Shown: in pieces, positions 15,851 through 23,729 of the stretch | How positions within the stretch are numbered: the stretch's first letter is position 1 | Layout: every line of letters starts with the position of its first letter | Assembly: GCF_024218775.1 (NCBI RefSeq) | Contig: NZ_CP100404.1 | Span: 3,162,001 to 3,226,000, forward strand | DNA: 64,000 nucleotides | Direction: 5' to 3' | From: Haloarcula marina | GTDB taxonomy: Archaea > Halobacteriota > Halobacteria > Halobacteriales > Haloarculaceae | Notes under the pieces: model-generated | The model's database searches: none | Seen by the model: only the letters and a program-made list of their open reading frames with translations | Told to the model about the DNA's origin: nothing | Translations under genes and position numbers: made by a program

Positions 15851-16129
15851 ATGTCTGTTGAAACTGCGAGTAAAGTAGTCGATTCCTACACTGTAGCCGC
15901 CAAAGAGTGCGAAGATGCCGAACTCGAACTCGTCCACCACACGACCGGGAAGACGTACGATGTCGTCGACTACGCCGACCCGATACTCGAAGCGAAGTTC
16001 AAAGGTCACGGAACTGGTAGTTCCGTCCGCGTCGACCTCGCGCCGGTCGAGACGGACGACGGCGACGACCTGTGGATGGTCACCCGCCTCCTGCCGGGCG
16101 GCCCGCCGCGGACCGGCCTCGCTCGCTAA
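15851..16129 (+). CDS. Small uncharacterised haloarchaeal protein
   Basis: 92 residues, MSVETASKVVDSYTVAAKEC..., containing HHTTGKTYDVVDYADPILEAKF and ending DLWMVTRLLPGGPPRTGLAR. No known domain was recognised; it is soluble and acidic. The ATG at 15851 is preferred over an earlier in-frame ATG because the AT-rich cacttatacac lies about 25 bases before it. It is convergent with thpR with no spacer, the two stops abutting. Confidence 0.7.
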   Translation: MSVETASKVVDSYTVAAKECEDAELELVHHTTGKTYDVVDYADPILEAKFKGHGTGSSVRVDLAPVETDDGDDLWMVTRLLPGGPPRTGLAR

Positions 16130-16690
16130 TCACAGCGACACCGACGCGAGCGTCGTGTACTCCGGGCCGTCGTCGCCCAAGACGCTCTCGGTGAGTCGGA
16201 TTTCCTCGACTCGAAGCGCCCCCACGTCGGGGTCCTCGTTCTCCACGAGTTTCTGTACCCGTTCTTTCCCGCCAGCATGGTCCATCCGTCCGATGGTCGC
16301 GTGCGGCGTGAACTCGTGGTCTTCCGCGTCGAACCCCAGTTCGACAGTCCGCGCCTCGATTGCCTCGTGGAGCGCCCCTAGTTCGGCGTCGCCGTGGCCC
16401 TCGCGAACGCCAACCCAGACGACGCTGATGTAGTCGAGCGACGGGAACACGCCGAGGCCGCCGAAGCGGGCCTCGAACGGGGCGACGCCGCTCTCGTCGA
16501 CGGCCGCTTCGAGCGCGGACACCACGTCGTCGACGCGGTCCGGGTCGGTGTCACCGAGGAACTTCAGCGTGACGTGCGTCTGTTCGGGGTCGGTGAATCG
16601 GAGGCCCGAGACGCCCTCGAATCGGTCTTGGACGGCCCGGACTTCGTCGCCGAGGCCGTCCAAGTCGACGCTGACGAACAGTCGTTTCAT
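16130..16690 (-). CDS. thpR: RNA 2',3'-cyclic phosphodiesterase (2'-5' RNA ligase family)
   Basis: A 186-residue member of the 2H phosphoesterase superfamily that opens 2',3'-cyclic phosphates at RNA ends. The two catalytic HxTx motifs are present: THVTLKFLGD (around residue 40) and FTPHATIGRMDH (around residue 132). The N-terminus MKRLFVSVDLDGLGDE fixes the start at 16690. It may act in tRNA or RNA end repair with RtcA, which is also in this window at 53.5 kb; that link is inference. Confidence 0.93.
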   Translation of the reverse strand: MKRLFVSVDLDGLGDEVRAVQDRFEGVSGLRFTDPEQTHVTLKFLGDTDPDRVDDVVSALEAAVDESGVAPFEARFGGLGVFPSLDYISVVWVGVREGHGDAELGALHEAIEARTVELGFDAEDHEFTPHATIGRMDHAGGKERVQKLVENEDPDVGALRVEEIRLTESVLGDDGPEYTTLASVSL

Positions 16691-16764
16691 ACCCGAAGTA
16701 GGGTCGTCGCGTACTTGGCTGTTCGCGGCCGGACCGTGTTGTACGTGGTGGGGAAACGACACGT

Positions 16765-16975
16765 ATGGACGACGACGCTCCCCTCCACCGGACGGTCCAC
16801 CGCTCGACCGCTATCCTCGTCGCCACCGTCGGTCTCGCGACGTTCGCCCTCGCCAACCCCAGGCAGACAGCACTACGGCCTCATCGTGGCCGCGACGGCA
16901 CTGCTGTATCTCGGTGTGTCGCTCCTCGAGTCGGCGTTCGACGCGGACCACGGGGAACGAGAGGGCGTCGAGTGA
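16765..16975 (+). pseudogene. Small two-helix membrane protein, frame broken by one extra C
   Basis: The ATG at 16765 opens a frame MDDDAPLHRTVHRSTAILVATVGLATFALANP whose single helix is normal. After the CCCC run at 16857-16860 the frame degenerates into Arg-rich shadow sequence. In the +1 frame the sequence continues sensibly as GRQHYGLIVAATALLYLGVSLLESAF and ends in an acidic tail before TGA at 16973-16975. Removing one C gives an intact protein of about 69 residues with two helices. This is either a recent frameshift or a base error in the homopolymer. The function of the family is unknown. Confidence 0.6.
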
Positions 16976-17020
16976 GTCCGGGACGTAGCCCTTAACCGGC
17001 CTGACCGACAATCCGAGGGT

Positions 17021-17800
17021 ATGACAGACCGCGAGCCCGAGGACCACAAGTTCTCTGAGGGACAGGGGTTCGACGACCCCTACGACGGGTTCGACCTCGA
17101 ACCGCCGGAGTTCGAGGTGGACACCGACAAGGTCGACCCCGTCGACTCCCGGGTCGTCACCGACATGCTGGACCGCCGGAACATCCCGGCCGACGCCGTC
17201 GACCCCGAGCAACTGCTCGACGTGGGACTGGAGTACATGCACATCAACCGCCACGAACAGGCCGCCGAGACGTTCGAGCGCGTGGCCCAGTACACCGACG
17301 ACGAACGCCTGAAGCAGGAGGCGTGGACGAACAAGGGCGCGGCCCACGCCGAACTCGAAGAGTGGGACGCCGCTATCGGCGCGTACAAAGAGGCGCTGAA
17401 AGACATGGAGGGCGGCGAAGCGCAACACGCCTCGGAGCGAGCGAGCGGTGAAACCGCGAGCACCGAGCACGCCGCCACCGCCGAGACGAACCTCGCCTAC
17501 GCCCTCTGGGAGTCCGGCCGGACCGAACAGGCGCTGGAACACGCCGAACGCGCCGTCGAAATCGACCCCCGATTCGCCCAAGCGTGGTACAACCGCGGCT
17601 TCTTCCTCTCGGAACGCGGCCTCGCCGAAGACGCCGTCGAGGCGTTCGACAACGCCATCCGACTCGGCTTCCGGAACGCCGACGTGCTCGAGGAGAAGGC
17701 CCGCGCGCTCGAAGAGATGGGCGAGTACGACCGCGCCGAGGAACTGGCCGACGAAGTCGAGGAGATGCGACAGAACGCGGAAGAGCAGCTGCTCGAATGA
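17021..17800 (+). CDS. Tetratricopeptide repeat protein
   Basis: 259 residues. The first 65 are acidic and unstructured-looking. From about residue 68 there are helical TPR units: LLDVGLEYMHINRHEQAAET, AWTNKGAAHAELEEWDAAIG, TNLAYALWESGRTEQALEHA, AWYNRGFFLSERGLAEDAVE and LEEKARALEEMGEYDRAEEL. An insert of Glu/Ala/Ser-rich sequence separates units two and three. It is probably a cytoplasmic scaffold for protein-protein contacts. Its stop overlaps the start of the DUF424 gene (ATGA), so the two are translationally coupled. Confidence 0.88.
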   Translation: MTDREPEDHKFSEGQGFDDPYDGFDLEPPEFEVDTDKVDPVDSRVVTDMLDRRNIPADAVDPEQLLDVGLEYMHINRHEQAAETFERVAQYTDDERLKQEAWTNKGAAHAELEEWDAAIGAYKEALKDMEGGEAQHASERASGETASTEHAATAETNLAYALWESGRTEQALEHAERAVEIDPRFAQAWYNRGFFLSERGLAEDAVEAFDNAIRLGFRNADVLEEKARALEEMGEYDRAEELADEVEEMRQNAEEQLLE

Positions 17801-18087
17801 TACTCAACGAACGCGAGACCGAAGAGGGCCTGCTCGTCTCCGTCTGCGACCCGGACGTGATGGGCGAGACGTTCGAGGACGGCCCAGTCTCGCTGACCGT
17901 CGAGGAGGGGTTTTACGGCGGCGACAGCGTCTCCGAAGAGGAAGTCGTCGACAGCCTCGCTCGGTGTAGCGTCGCCAACATCGTCGGCGAAGACAGCGTC
18001 GACGTGGCTATCGAACACGGGTTCGTCGACGAGGCCAACGTCCTAGACGTCGACGGGACGCGCCACGCGCAACTGCTCTGGCTCTGA
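17797..18087 (+). CDS. DUF424 domain protein
   Basis: A 96-residue archaeal protein of the DUF424 (COG2412) family: VCDPDVMGETFEDGPVSLTV, EEGFYGGDSVSEEEVVDSL and NIVGEDSVDVAIEHGFVDEA are the conserved blocks. The family is nearly universal in archaea and often sits near translation genes. A role in translation or RNA is suspected but unproven. It overlaps the TPR gene by four bases. It is convergent with the CBM6-like gene, with abutting stops. Confidence 0.88.
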   Translation: MILNERETEEGLLVSVCDPDVMGETFEDGPVSLTVEEGFYGGDSVSEEEVVDSLARCSVANIVGEDSVDVAIEHGFVDEANVLDVDGTRHAQLLWL

Positions 18088-18615
18088 TCACTCGATTCGG
18101 ATTCGGTCCAGTTTCCAGCCGCCTTCGAGGACGACCAGTCGGATCAGTCCGAAGCCCCGTTCTAACTCGACGCTCGTGGTGAGTTCCGCCCACTCGTCCC
18201 AGCCACCGGTCGGTTCGAACGCGACGCGGGTCTGTGGCTCGCGGTCGACGGCGATACCCACCACGCCGCCACCGAACCCGTCGGCCGCGGCGACCCGGAG
18301 CGTCAGGTCGTGTGGTCCCGACTCGCGGGTGTCGACGGCGTAGGTCAGCCACTCGTCGGTGACCAGCAGGTCCAGGCCACCGTCGCGTGTGAGCGGCGTG
18401 TCGTCGTGTCGCCAGCGCCCGTCGTGATGATAGATGCGGTAGTTCCCGACCGGAAACGTCCCCGGAATCTCGTGGTCCTGGATGCCCGGGTGTTCGTGTG
18501 CACCGATTCGGCGGCCGTGCCACTCGTGGCACCGCTCCTGCTCGTAAGGGTCGTCCTGCACGTCGGGCGTGGCCCGGGTAACCGGTCCTTGTTCACCAAT
18601 ATCGTAGTCACCCAT
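18088..18615 (-). CDS. CBM6-like carbohydrate-binding domain protein
   Basis: A 175-residue protein without a visible signal peptide. The C-terminal 130 residues match the CBM6/CBM36 jelly roll: WLTYAVDTRESGPHDLTLRV, then AADGFGGGVVGIAVD, PTGGWDEWAELTTSVELERG and GGWKLDRIRIE. The aromatic Trp/Trp pair in GGWDEW normally stacks on sugar. The N-terminal portion (GRRIGAHEHPGIQDHEIPG) resembles linkers found in larger glycoside hydrolases. With no secretion signal it would act inside the cell, unusual for a CBM. The start at 18615 is favoured; an upstream ATG at 18663 is possible. It diverges from sufS. Confidence 0.72.
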   Translation of the reverse strand: MGDYDIGEQGPVTRATPDVQDDPYEQERCHEWHGRRIGAHEHPGIQDHEIPGTFPVGNYRIYHHDGRWRHDDTPLTRDGGLDLLVTDEWLTYAVDTRESGPHDLTLRVAAADGFGGGVVGIAVDREPQTRVAFEPTGGWDEWAELTTSVELERGFGLIRLVVLEGGWKLDRIRIE

Positions 18616-18751
18616 ATGCCATTTGCTCACTGAGTACTGGCTTTGTTTTAGCCAGGCTAACACGGCGGTAAACGGCGGCTACCAGCCGCTCTGTGACGGA
18701 GGTTCGACCGAACCGAAGGAAAGTTCCCCATCCAGCCCGTGTGCTCCGACA

Positions 18752-19999
18752 ATGGGACAGACCGACATCGAACCCCTCGACGTCGAGGGTCTCCGGGAGG
18801 ACTTCCCCATCCTCCAGCGCGAATTCGGCGGGGAGCAAGTCGTCTATCTCGACAACGCGGCGACGACCCAAACGCCGGAACCCGTCGTCGAGTGCATCGC
18901 CGACTACTACCGGACGACCAACGCGAACGTCCACCGCGGCCTCCACCAACTGAGCCAAGAGGCCAGTATCGCCTACGAGGACGCCCACGACCGCGTCGCC
19001 GAGTTCGTCGGCGCGTCGGGCGAGCGCGAGGAAATCGTCTTCACGAAGAACACCACCGAGAGCGAGAACCTCGTCGCCTACGCGTGGGGCCTGAACGAAC
19101 TCGGCCCCGAGGACGAAGTCGTCCTCACCGAGATGGAACACCACGCCTCGCTGGTGACGTGGCAGCAGATCGCGAAGAAGGCCGGCGCGACCTGTCGGTT
19201 CATCCGCGTACAGGAGGACGGCACGCTGGACATGGACCACGCGCGCGAACTAATCGGCGACGACACGGCGATGGTCAGCGTCGTCCACGTCTCGAACACG
19301 CTCGGGACGGTGAACCCCGTCTCGGAACTCGCGGACATCGCCCACGACCACGACGCCTACATCTTCGTCGACGGCGCGCAATCGGTCCCGAACCGTCCCG
19401 TCGACGTGGAGGCCATCGACGCCGACTTCCTCGCGTTCTCGGGGCACAAGATGGCCGGCCCGACCGGCATCGGCGTCCTCTACGGCAAGAAACACCTCTT
19501 AGAGGAGATGGAGCCGTACCTGTACGGCGGCGAGATGATAAAGAAAGTCACCTTCGAGGAGTCGAAGTGGAACGACCTGCCGTGGAAGTTCGAAGCCGGG
19601 ACGCCGCCCATCTGTCAGGGCATCGCGCTCGCGGAGGCCTGTGACTATCTGGACGACATCGGGATGGCGAACATCCAGCGCCACGAGAACGAACTCGCAC
19701 AGTACGCGATGGAGCGACTGGCCGACGAGGGCGACGTGGAGATGTACGGCCCGCCCGTCGGCGAGGAGCGCGGCGGTCTGGTCGCGTTCAACCTCGAATC
19801 GGTCCACGCCCACGACCTCTCCTCTATCCTGAACGACTCGGCGGTGGCGATTCGGGCCGGTGACCACTGCACGCAGCCACTGCACGACAAGTTGGGCGTG
19901 GCGGCGTCGGCGCGCGCCTCCTTCTACATCTACAACACGCGCGAGGAAGTCGACAAGTTGGTCGACGCCATCGACGACGCCCGCCAGTTGTTCGCGTAG
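18752..19999 (+). CDS. sufS: Cysteine desulfurase SufS
   Basis: A PLP enzyme that takes sulfur from cysteine as a persulfide for Fe-S cluster assembly. The PLP lysine lies in AFSGHKMAGPTGIGVLYGKK (Lys233) and the persulfide Cys in IRAGDHCTQPLHDKLGV (Cys373). DNAATTQTP and EMEHHASLVTWQQI are further hallmarks. At 415 residues it is full length for group II (SufS). The canonical second His before the catalytic Cys is replaced by Asp (GDHC). The matching scaffold SufU is 3.3 kb downstream on the same strand. Confidence 0.96.
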   Translation: MGQTDIEPLDVEGLREDFPILQREFGGEQVVYLDNAATTQTPEPVVECIADYYRTTNANVHRGLHQLSQEASIAYEDAHDRVAEFVGASGEREEIVFTKNTTESENLVAYAWGLNELGPEDEVVLTEMEHHASLVTWQQIAKKAGATCRFIRVQEDGTLDMDHARELIGDDTAMVSVVHVSNTLGTVNPVSELADIAHDHDAYIFVDGAQSVPNRPVDVEAIDADFLAFSGHKMAGPTGIGVLYGKKHLLEEMEPYLYGGEMIKKVTFEESKWNDLPWKFEAGTPPICQGIALAEACDYLDDIGMANIQRHENELAQYAMERLADEGDVEMYGPPVGEERGGLVAFNLESVHAHDLSSILNDSAVAIRAGDHCTQPLHDKLGVAASARASFYIYNTREEVDKLVDAIDDARQLFA

Positions 20000-20126
20000 C
20001 GCGGTTCCGAGCGAGTCGTCGCCGTTTTCGCTCACATTTTTGCGGTAAGCGCGAAGGACTCGTTAGCGTTCTACCGCGGTGGTCAACCGCCACTCGCTCC
20101 GTTCGTGGCCGTCCCGCCCCGTTTCA

Positions 20127-20175
20127 ATTGTTGATATTTCGTTCAGTATATTTATCATATAGAACATTCAACAAT
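20127..20175. promoter_or_regulatory. Inverted repeat around the TATA box of the CheF-like gene
   Basis: The arms attgttga (20127-20134) and tcaacaat (20168-20175) are exact reverse complements, separated by 33 bases that hold the AT-rich tatatttatcatat. The right arm ends ten bases before the ATG at 20186. This geometry suits a dimeric regulator covering the promoter, or a hairpin at the start of a short leader. Confidence 0.5.
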
Positions 20176-20185
20176 CTGTCGAGAA

Positions 20186-21094
20186 ATGTCGGACGCGATA
20201 GATATCTCGGCGACCGTCTTCTGCCCCGCGCTCGGTCCGGACCCGCTCGTGGCGGACCTCTCGCTGCGGAGCGACGCCCTCGTCGTCGAGAACGACGCGT
20301 TCGTCGGCGAAATCGACCTCGGGAACGTGTTCGACGTCAAACTCGGCGCACGGCCGCAGGCGGCACCGTCGAGCTTCAACACCCCCGTGCTGACCGTCGG
20401 GTTCGAACGCGACGGGCGACGGCGAGTGCTGTTCGTCACTACCGACTCGGAGACCCTGACCTCGTTCGGCGGCCTTCTGTACCGACGACTCCTCGACGGG
20501 AAGGAAGTCGCCGTCCGCCACCCCGCCGAGGTCGGTGGGCGGGTGACCGACGCGACGTTCGATATCGGCCGTCTGCACGTCGTTCCGGAACGGGTCGGCT
20601 GTACGCAAATAGCGACGCCGTTCGACCTCAAACTGGAGGACATCGTCGATTTCTGGCGCGCCACCGAGGAGTTGCTCGGCGACCGGCAGTCGGTCATCCA
20701 CATCCAATACGTCCGAAACGGCGTGGCGGTGTCGCTCGATTTGGCGCTGAATCCGCCCCGCGTCCAGCACCTCCTTGGCCGCCACCTCCAGCGGCGATAC
20801 GTCGAGACCAGACGCGAGATACGGCGGTTGGACGTGCCGCCCGTGGCTATTCGCGCGCTCGTCCGACTGTACTCGCGCCGCGGCCGGGCAACGGCGGCGT
20901 CGCTGGTCGAGCGCGAATCGGTATCGGCCCGCGCGCTGGTCGACGGCCTCCGCCGCCGGGAGTTGGTCGAAGCCGTCGACGGCGAGGTGGCGCTGACCTC
21001 CCGCGGGTGGATTCTCGTCACCGAGTGCGTGAGCGACACCGGCCCCAGCGCCGCCGTCGACGGCCCGCGACGGTCGACCGGGCAGACGGACTGA
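20186..21094 (+). CDS. cheF: CheF-family taxis protein (paralogue)
   Basis: A 302-residue member of the archaeal CheF family (DUF439), which links the chemotaxis proteins CheY, CheD and CheC to the archaellum motor. Matching blocks are LLYRRLLDGKEVAVRHPAEV with the GGRVTDA turn, IKLEDIV-like DLKLEDIVDFWRATEELLGD, and LGRHLQRRYVETRREIRRLD. A winged-helix-like C-terminal part follows (IRALVRLYSRRGRATAASLV, LVDGLRRRELVEAVDG). It is Arg-rich and diverged compared with cluster-encoded CheF. No che or arl gene is adjacent, so it may be an accessory adaptor with its own regulation; see the inverted repeat over its promoter. Confidence 0.75.
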   Translation: MSDAIDISATVFCPALGPDPLVADLSLRSDALVVENDAFVGEIDLGNVFDVKLGARPQAAPSSFNTPVLTVGFERDGRRRVLFVTTDSETLTSFGGLLYRRLLDGKEVAVRHPAEVGGRVTDATFDIGRLHVVPERVGCTQIATPFDLKLEDIVDFWRATEELLGDRQSVIHIQYVRNGVAVSLDLALNPPRVQHLLGRHLQRRYVETRREIRRLDVPPVAIRALVRLYSRRGRATAASLVERESVSARALVDGLRRRELVEAVDGEVALTSRGWILVTECVSDTGPSAAVDGPRRSTGQTD

Positions 21095-21168
21095 GGGCGA
21101 CCCGCTCTCGTTCCGGCGACCCTGACCGCCGCCCGACCTTTGAAACGGCCGACCCGCGAACCGTCGGT

Positions 21169-22173
21169 ATGGCACTCGACGACATCGACTTGGAGTACGT
21201 CCGACTCGGCGAGACGGGACTGTCCGTCAGCGAACTCGCCTTCGGGACGTGGCGGTTCGGCCGCGAGGCCGACGACGGAACCGTCGAAATCGACCGCGAG
21301 CGCGCCCACGAACTGCTCGACGCGTACGAGACGGCTGGCGGGCGCTTCATCGACACCGCCGACGTGTACGGCGGCGGCGACAGCGAGCGCTGGATAGGCG
21401 AATGGCTGGCCGACAGGGACCGCGAGGAGTACGTGCTGGCCTCGAAAATCTACTGGCCGACGCGCGAGGACGACCCGAACGGCCGGGGCCTCGGCCGCAA
21501 GCACATCCGGCGCAACATCGACCTGATGCTCGATAGGTTGGGGACGGAGTATCTGGACGTGCTGTACATCCACCGCTGGGACGAGGCCACGCCCGCCCGC
21601 GAACTGATGCGGACCCTCACCGGCCTCGTCGACGAGGGCAAGGTGAACTACCTCGGCGCGTCGACGTTCGTCCCGAACGCGTGGCGGGTCGCGCAGGCGA
21701 ACGAACTCGCCGAGCGCGAGGGACTGGAGCAGTTCACCGTCTCACAACCGCGCTACAACCTCGTCAACCGCGAAGTCGAGGGCGATTACCTCGACATGTG
21801 CGACCACTACGGCCTCGGCGTCTGCCCGTGGAGTCCGCTGGCACAGGGGATGCTCACCGGGAAGTACGACCGCGAGGACCGCACGGCCGACTCGGCGGCG
21901 GGCCGCAGCGACGACTGGAAGGACGCCTACCTCACCGACGAGAACTTCGCCGTCCTCGACGAGGTGCAGGCCGTCGCCGACGCAGAGGACGCGACGCCCG
22001 CGCAGGTGGCTATCGCGTGGCTCTCACACCACGACAGCGTGGCCGTCCCACTGCTGGGCGCGCGCACCGTCGACCAACTCGAAGAGAACCTCGGTGCGGC
22101 GGCCGTCGACCTCTCCGACGACCAGTTCGAGCGACTGAACGAGGCGAAGGGCGGCCCCTACGACGACATCTGA
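21169..22173 (+). CDS. Aldo/keto reductase
   Basis: A 334-residue NADPH-dependent oxidoreductase with the TIM-barrel AKR pattern. The catalytic Tyr lies in FIDTADVYGGGDSERWIGEW and the Lys in VLASKIYWPTRED. The active-site His is in LDVLYIHRWDEATP, and cofactor binding is around VAVPLLGARTVDQLEENLGA. It groups with the YhdN/Kv-beta-like AKRs that reduce aldehydes or sugars. The substrate is unknown. The ATG at 21169 is the family start; the open frame continues upstream through the CheF gene only as shadow. Confidence 0.92.
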   Translation: MALDDIDLEYVRLGETGLSVSELAFGTWRFGREADDGTVEIDRERAHELLDAYETAGGRFIDTADVYGGGDSERWIGEWLADRDREEYVLASKIYWPTREDDPNGRGLGRKHIRRNIDLMLDRLGTEYLDVLYIHRWDEATPARELMRTLTGLVDEGKVNYLGASTFVPNAWRVAQANELAEREGLEQFTVSQPRYNLVNREVEGDYLDMCDHYGLGVCPWSPLAQGMLTGKYDREDRTADSAAGRSDDWKDAYLTDENFAVLDEVQAVADAEDATPAQVAIAWLSHHDSVAVPLLGARTVDQLEENLGAAAVDLSDDQFERLNEAKGGPYDDI

Positions 22174-22246
22174 GTCAGCCTCGACCGCTCGGACGACCAC
22201 TCCGGCCGAGCGAAGCGCGGTCCTACGGCGATACCTGGCCGCTGGC

Positions 22247-23095
22247 TCAGGTCCCGCCCCACTGCCACTGGCTCCGCTCGATGGCCTCGTCGAGACTCTC
22301 CAGACTCGCTTCGAACGGGTCCAGGTCGCGGTCCGTGTACTCGGCCACGATGGTGTGGGCGTGTTCGAGCACGTCGCGGACCTGTTCGTAGGTCTGCTCG
22401 GCCCCCTCGTCGTCCACGTCGACGGTGTCCACGACAGCTTCGGCGTGGCTCCGGAGTCGGACGGCGACGTCGGCGGCGACGGGTTCCATCGCGGCTCTCA
22501 GTCGGTCTTCGGCCGCGTCGTCGTACCGGGTGGCCGCTTCGTCGGCCGCTTTCAGATGTGACCGAACCCGGTTCCCGACGCGCCAGATGTCGTCGTACGT
22601 CCCGTTCTCGTCGCCGTACGCCCGCAACATCTCTCGGGCGTCGTCCAGTTCCCCGCGCAGGTCGCGCCAGCGCCGGGCGGTCCGGTCGAGGTACGCCGCC
22701 ACCGCCTCGACGTCGCCGCCCGCCGGTCGGAAGGAGACGCGCTCGTCGCTCGTCTCGACCGAGAGCGAACGCCGCAAGAGCGACTCCCTATGTTCGACTG
22801 CGGTGACCGCGGCAAGCGACAGGTCGCTGTCCGGGGTCGAGCGGTCGCCGTCGACGACGAAGCAGACGCGGCGGTCCGACACCAGCGCGAAGGCGTAGCC
22901 GTCGTCGTCGGGCGTCAGCGTCTCGGTGCGGTCGGCGACGGTGCGTTCGAACCCCCGCGTACTCCACAGGGCGTACTCGGCGGATTCGTCGTCGTCGAGC
23001 AACGCGCCCAAGCCGTTCACCGTCTCCTCGTCGGGCGCGTCGTCGCCATCGCCGGACAGCGCCCGTCTCGACGCGTCGCGCACTCGGTCGAACAT
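22247..23095 (-). CDS. Haloarchaeal protein with PH-like N-domain and helical C-domain
   Basis: 282 residues and no recognised named family. The first 125 residues look like a beta-rich PH/GRAM-type module (ESAEYALWSTRGFERTV, AFALVSDRRVCFVVDG, LAAVTAVEHRESLLRRSLSV). The rest is alpha-helical and acidic with probable coiled coil (YLDRTARRWRDLRGELDDAR, EQTYEQVRDVLEHAHTIVAE). No signal peptide or membrane helix is present. The start at 23095 follows from a sensible MFDRVRDASRRALSGDG N-terminus. It is divergent from sufU. Confidence 0.65.
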   Translation of the reverse strand: MFDRVRDASRRALSGDGDDAPDEETVNGLGALLDDDESAEYALWSTRGFERTVADRTETLTPDDDGYAFALVSDRRVCFVVDGDRSTPDSDLSLAAVTAVEHRESLLRRSLSVETSDERVSFRPAGGDVEAVAAYLDRTARRWRDLRGELDDAREMLRAYGDENGTYDDIWRVGNRVRSHLKAADEAATRYDDAAEDRLRAAMEPVAADVAVRLRSHAEAVVDTVDVDDEGAEQTYEQVRDVLEHAHTIVAEYTDRDLDPFEASLESLDEAIERSQWQWGGT

Positions 23096-23264
23096 ACCGG
23101 TTGCTACACGCTCGGGCGAGAGCGACCTATAACCACCCCCGCCCATGTGAGGGTGTGCCGTCCGACCGGTAGGTACCCGCGGCTGACCGGCGCTCGTCGG
23201 CATCGCCCAGTCACCGCCTGCCTCGGAACGCTTTTCCGGGCGACGGCCCTATCACTGTCCAACA

Positions 23265-23693
23265 ATGGGTATCGGCGGCTCCGACATGTACCGGCAGCAG
23301 ATCCTCGACCACTACAAGAACCCCCGGAACACGGGGTCCATCGAGGACCCGACGTTCACCCACATCGGCGAGAACCCGATGTGCGGCGACGAGATTCGGA
23401 TGGACGTGGTGCTCTCCGAGGACGAAGAGACTATCGAACGCGTCGCCTTCGAGGGCGACGGCTGTGCTATCTCCCAAGCGTCCGCGTCGATGCTGACGGA
23501 GCGCCTCCACGGGATGTCCGTCGAGGAACTTGCGGCGATGGACCGCGACGACATCGTCGACATGCTGGGCGTCGACATCTCGCCGATGCGAATCAAGTGT
23601 GCCGTCCTCGCCGAGAAAGTCGCACAGGACGGGGCCGAGATTTACTTCGGCGAGAAGGACCTCGACAAGACGACCACCGAAGACGACGACTGA
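23265..23693 (+). CDS. sufU: Iron-sulfur cluster assembly scaffold SufU
   Basis: A 142-residue IscU/SufU-type protein that accepts sulfur from SufS and builds or relays Fe-S clusters. The three Cys ligands are in GENPMCGDEIRMDV, EGDGCAISQASASML and PMRIKCAVLAEKV. The Asp following the first Cys-Gly is conserved. The insertion between the second and third Cys (RLHGMSVEELAAMDRDDIVD) is typical of the SufU subtype. A promoter-like acgcttttccggg starts 36 bases before the ATG. With SufS upstream it forms a split SUF pair; SufBCD are not in this window. Confidence 0.93.
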   Translation: MGIGGSDMYRQQILDHYKNPRNTGSIEDPTFTHIGENPMCGDEIRMDVVLSEDEETIERVAFEGDGCAISQASASMLTERLHGMSVEELAAMDRDDIVDMLGVDISPMRIKCAVLAEKVAQDGAEIYFGEKDLDKTTTEDDD

Positions 23694-23729
23694 CCGAAGA
23701 CGTATTTTCGCGGCCCGCTTCGACCGAGT

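Noticed and set aside
18637-18655. CTGGCT-n7-AGCCAG inverted repeat upstream of the CBM6-like gene
   Set aside because: Only six-base arms and overlapping the probable TATA region; too short to claim as an operator.
20128-21168. Long N-terminal extension of the aldo/keto reductase frame
   Set aside because: The extension is Arg/Pro-rich and out of frame with the CheF-like gene it overlaps. The AKR family begins at 21169.
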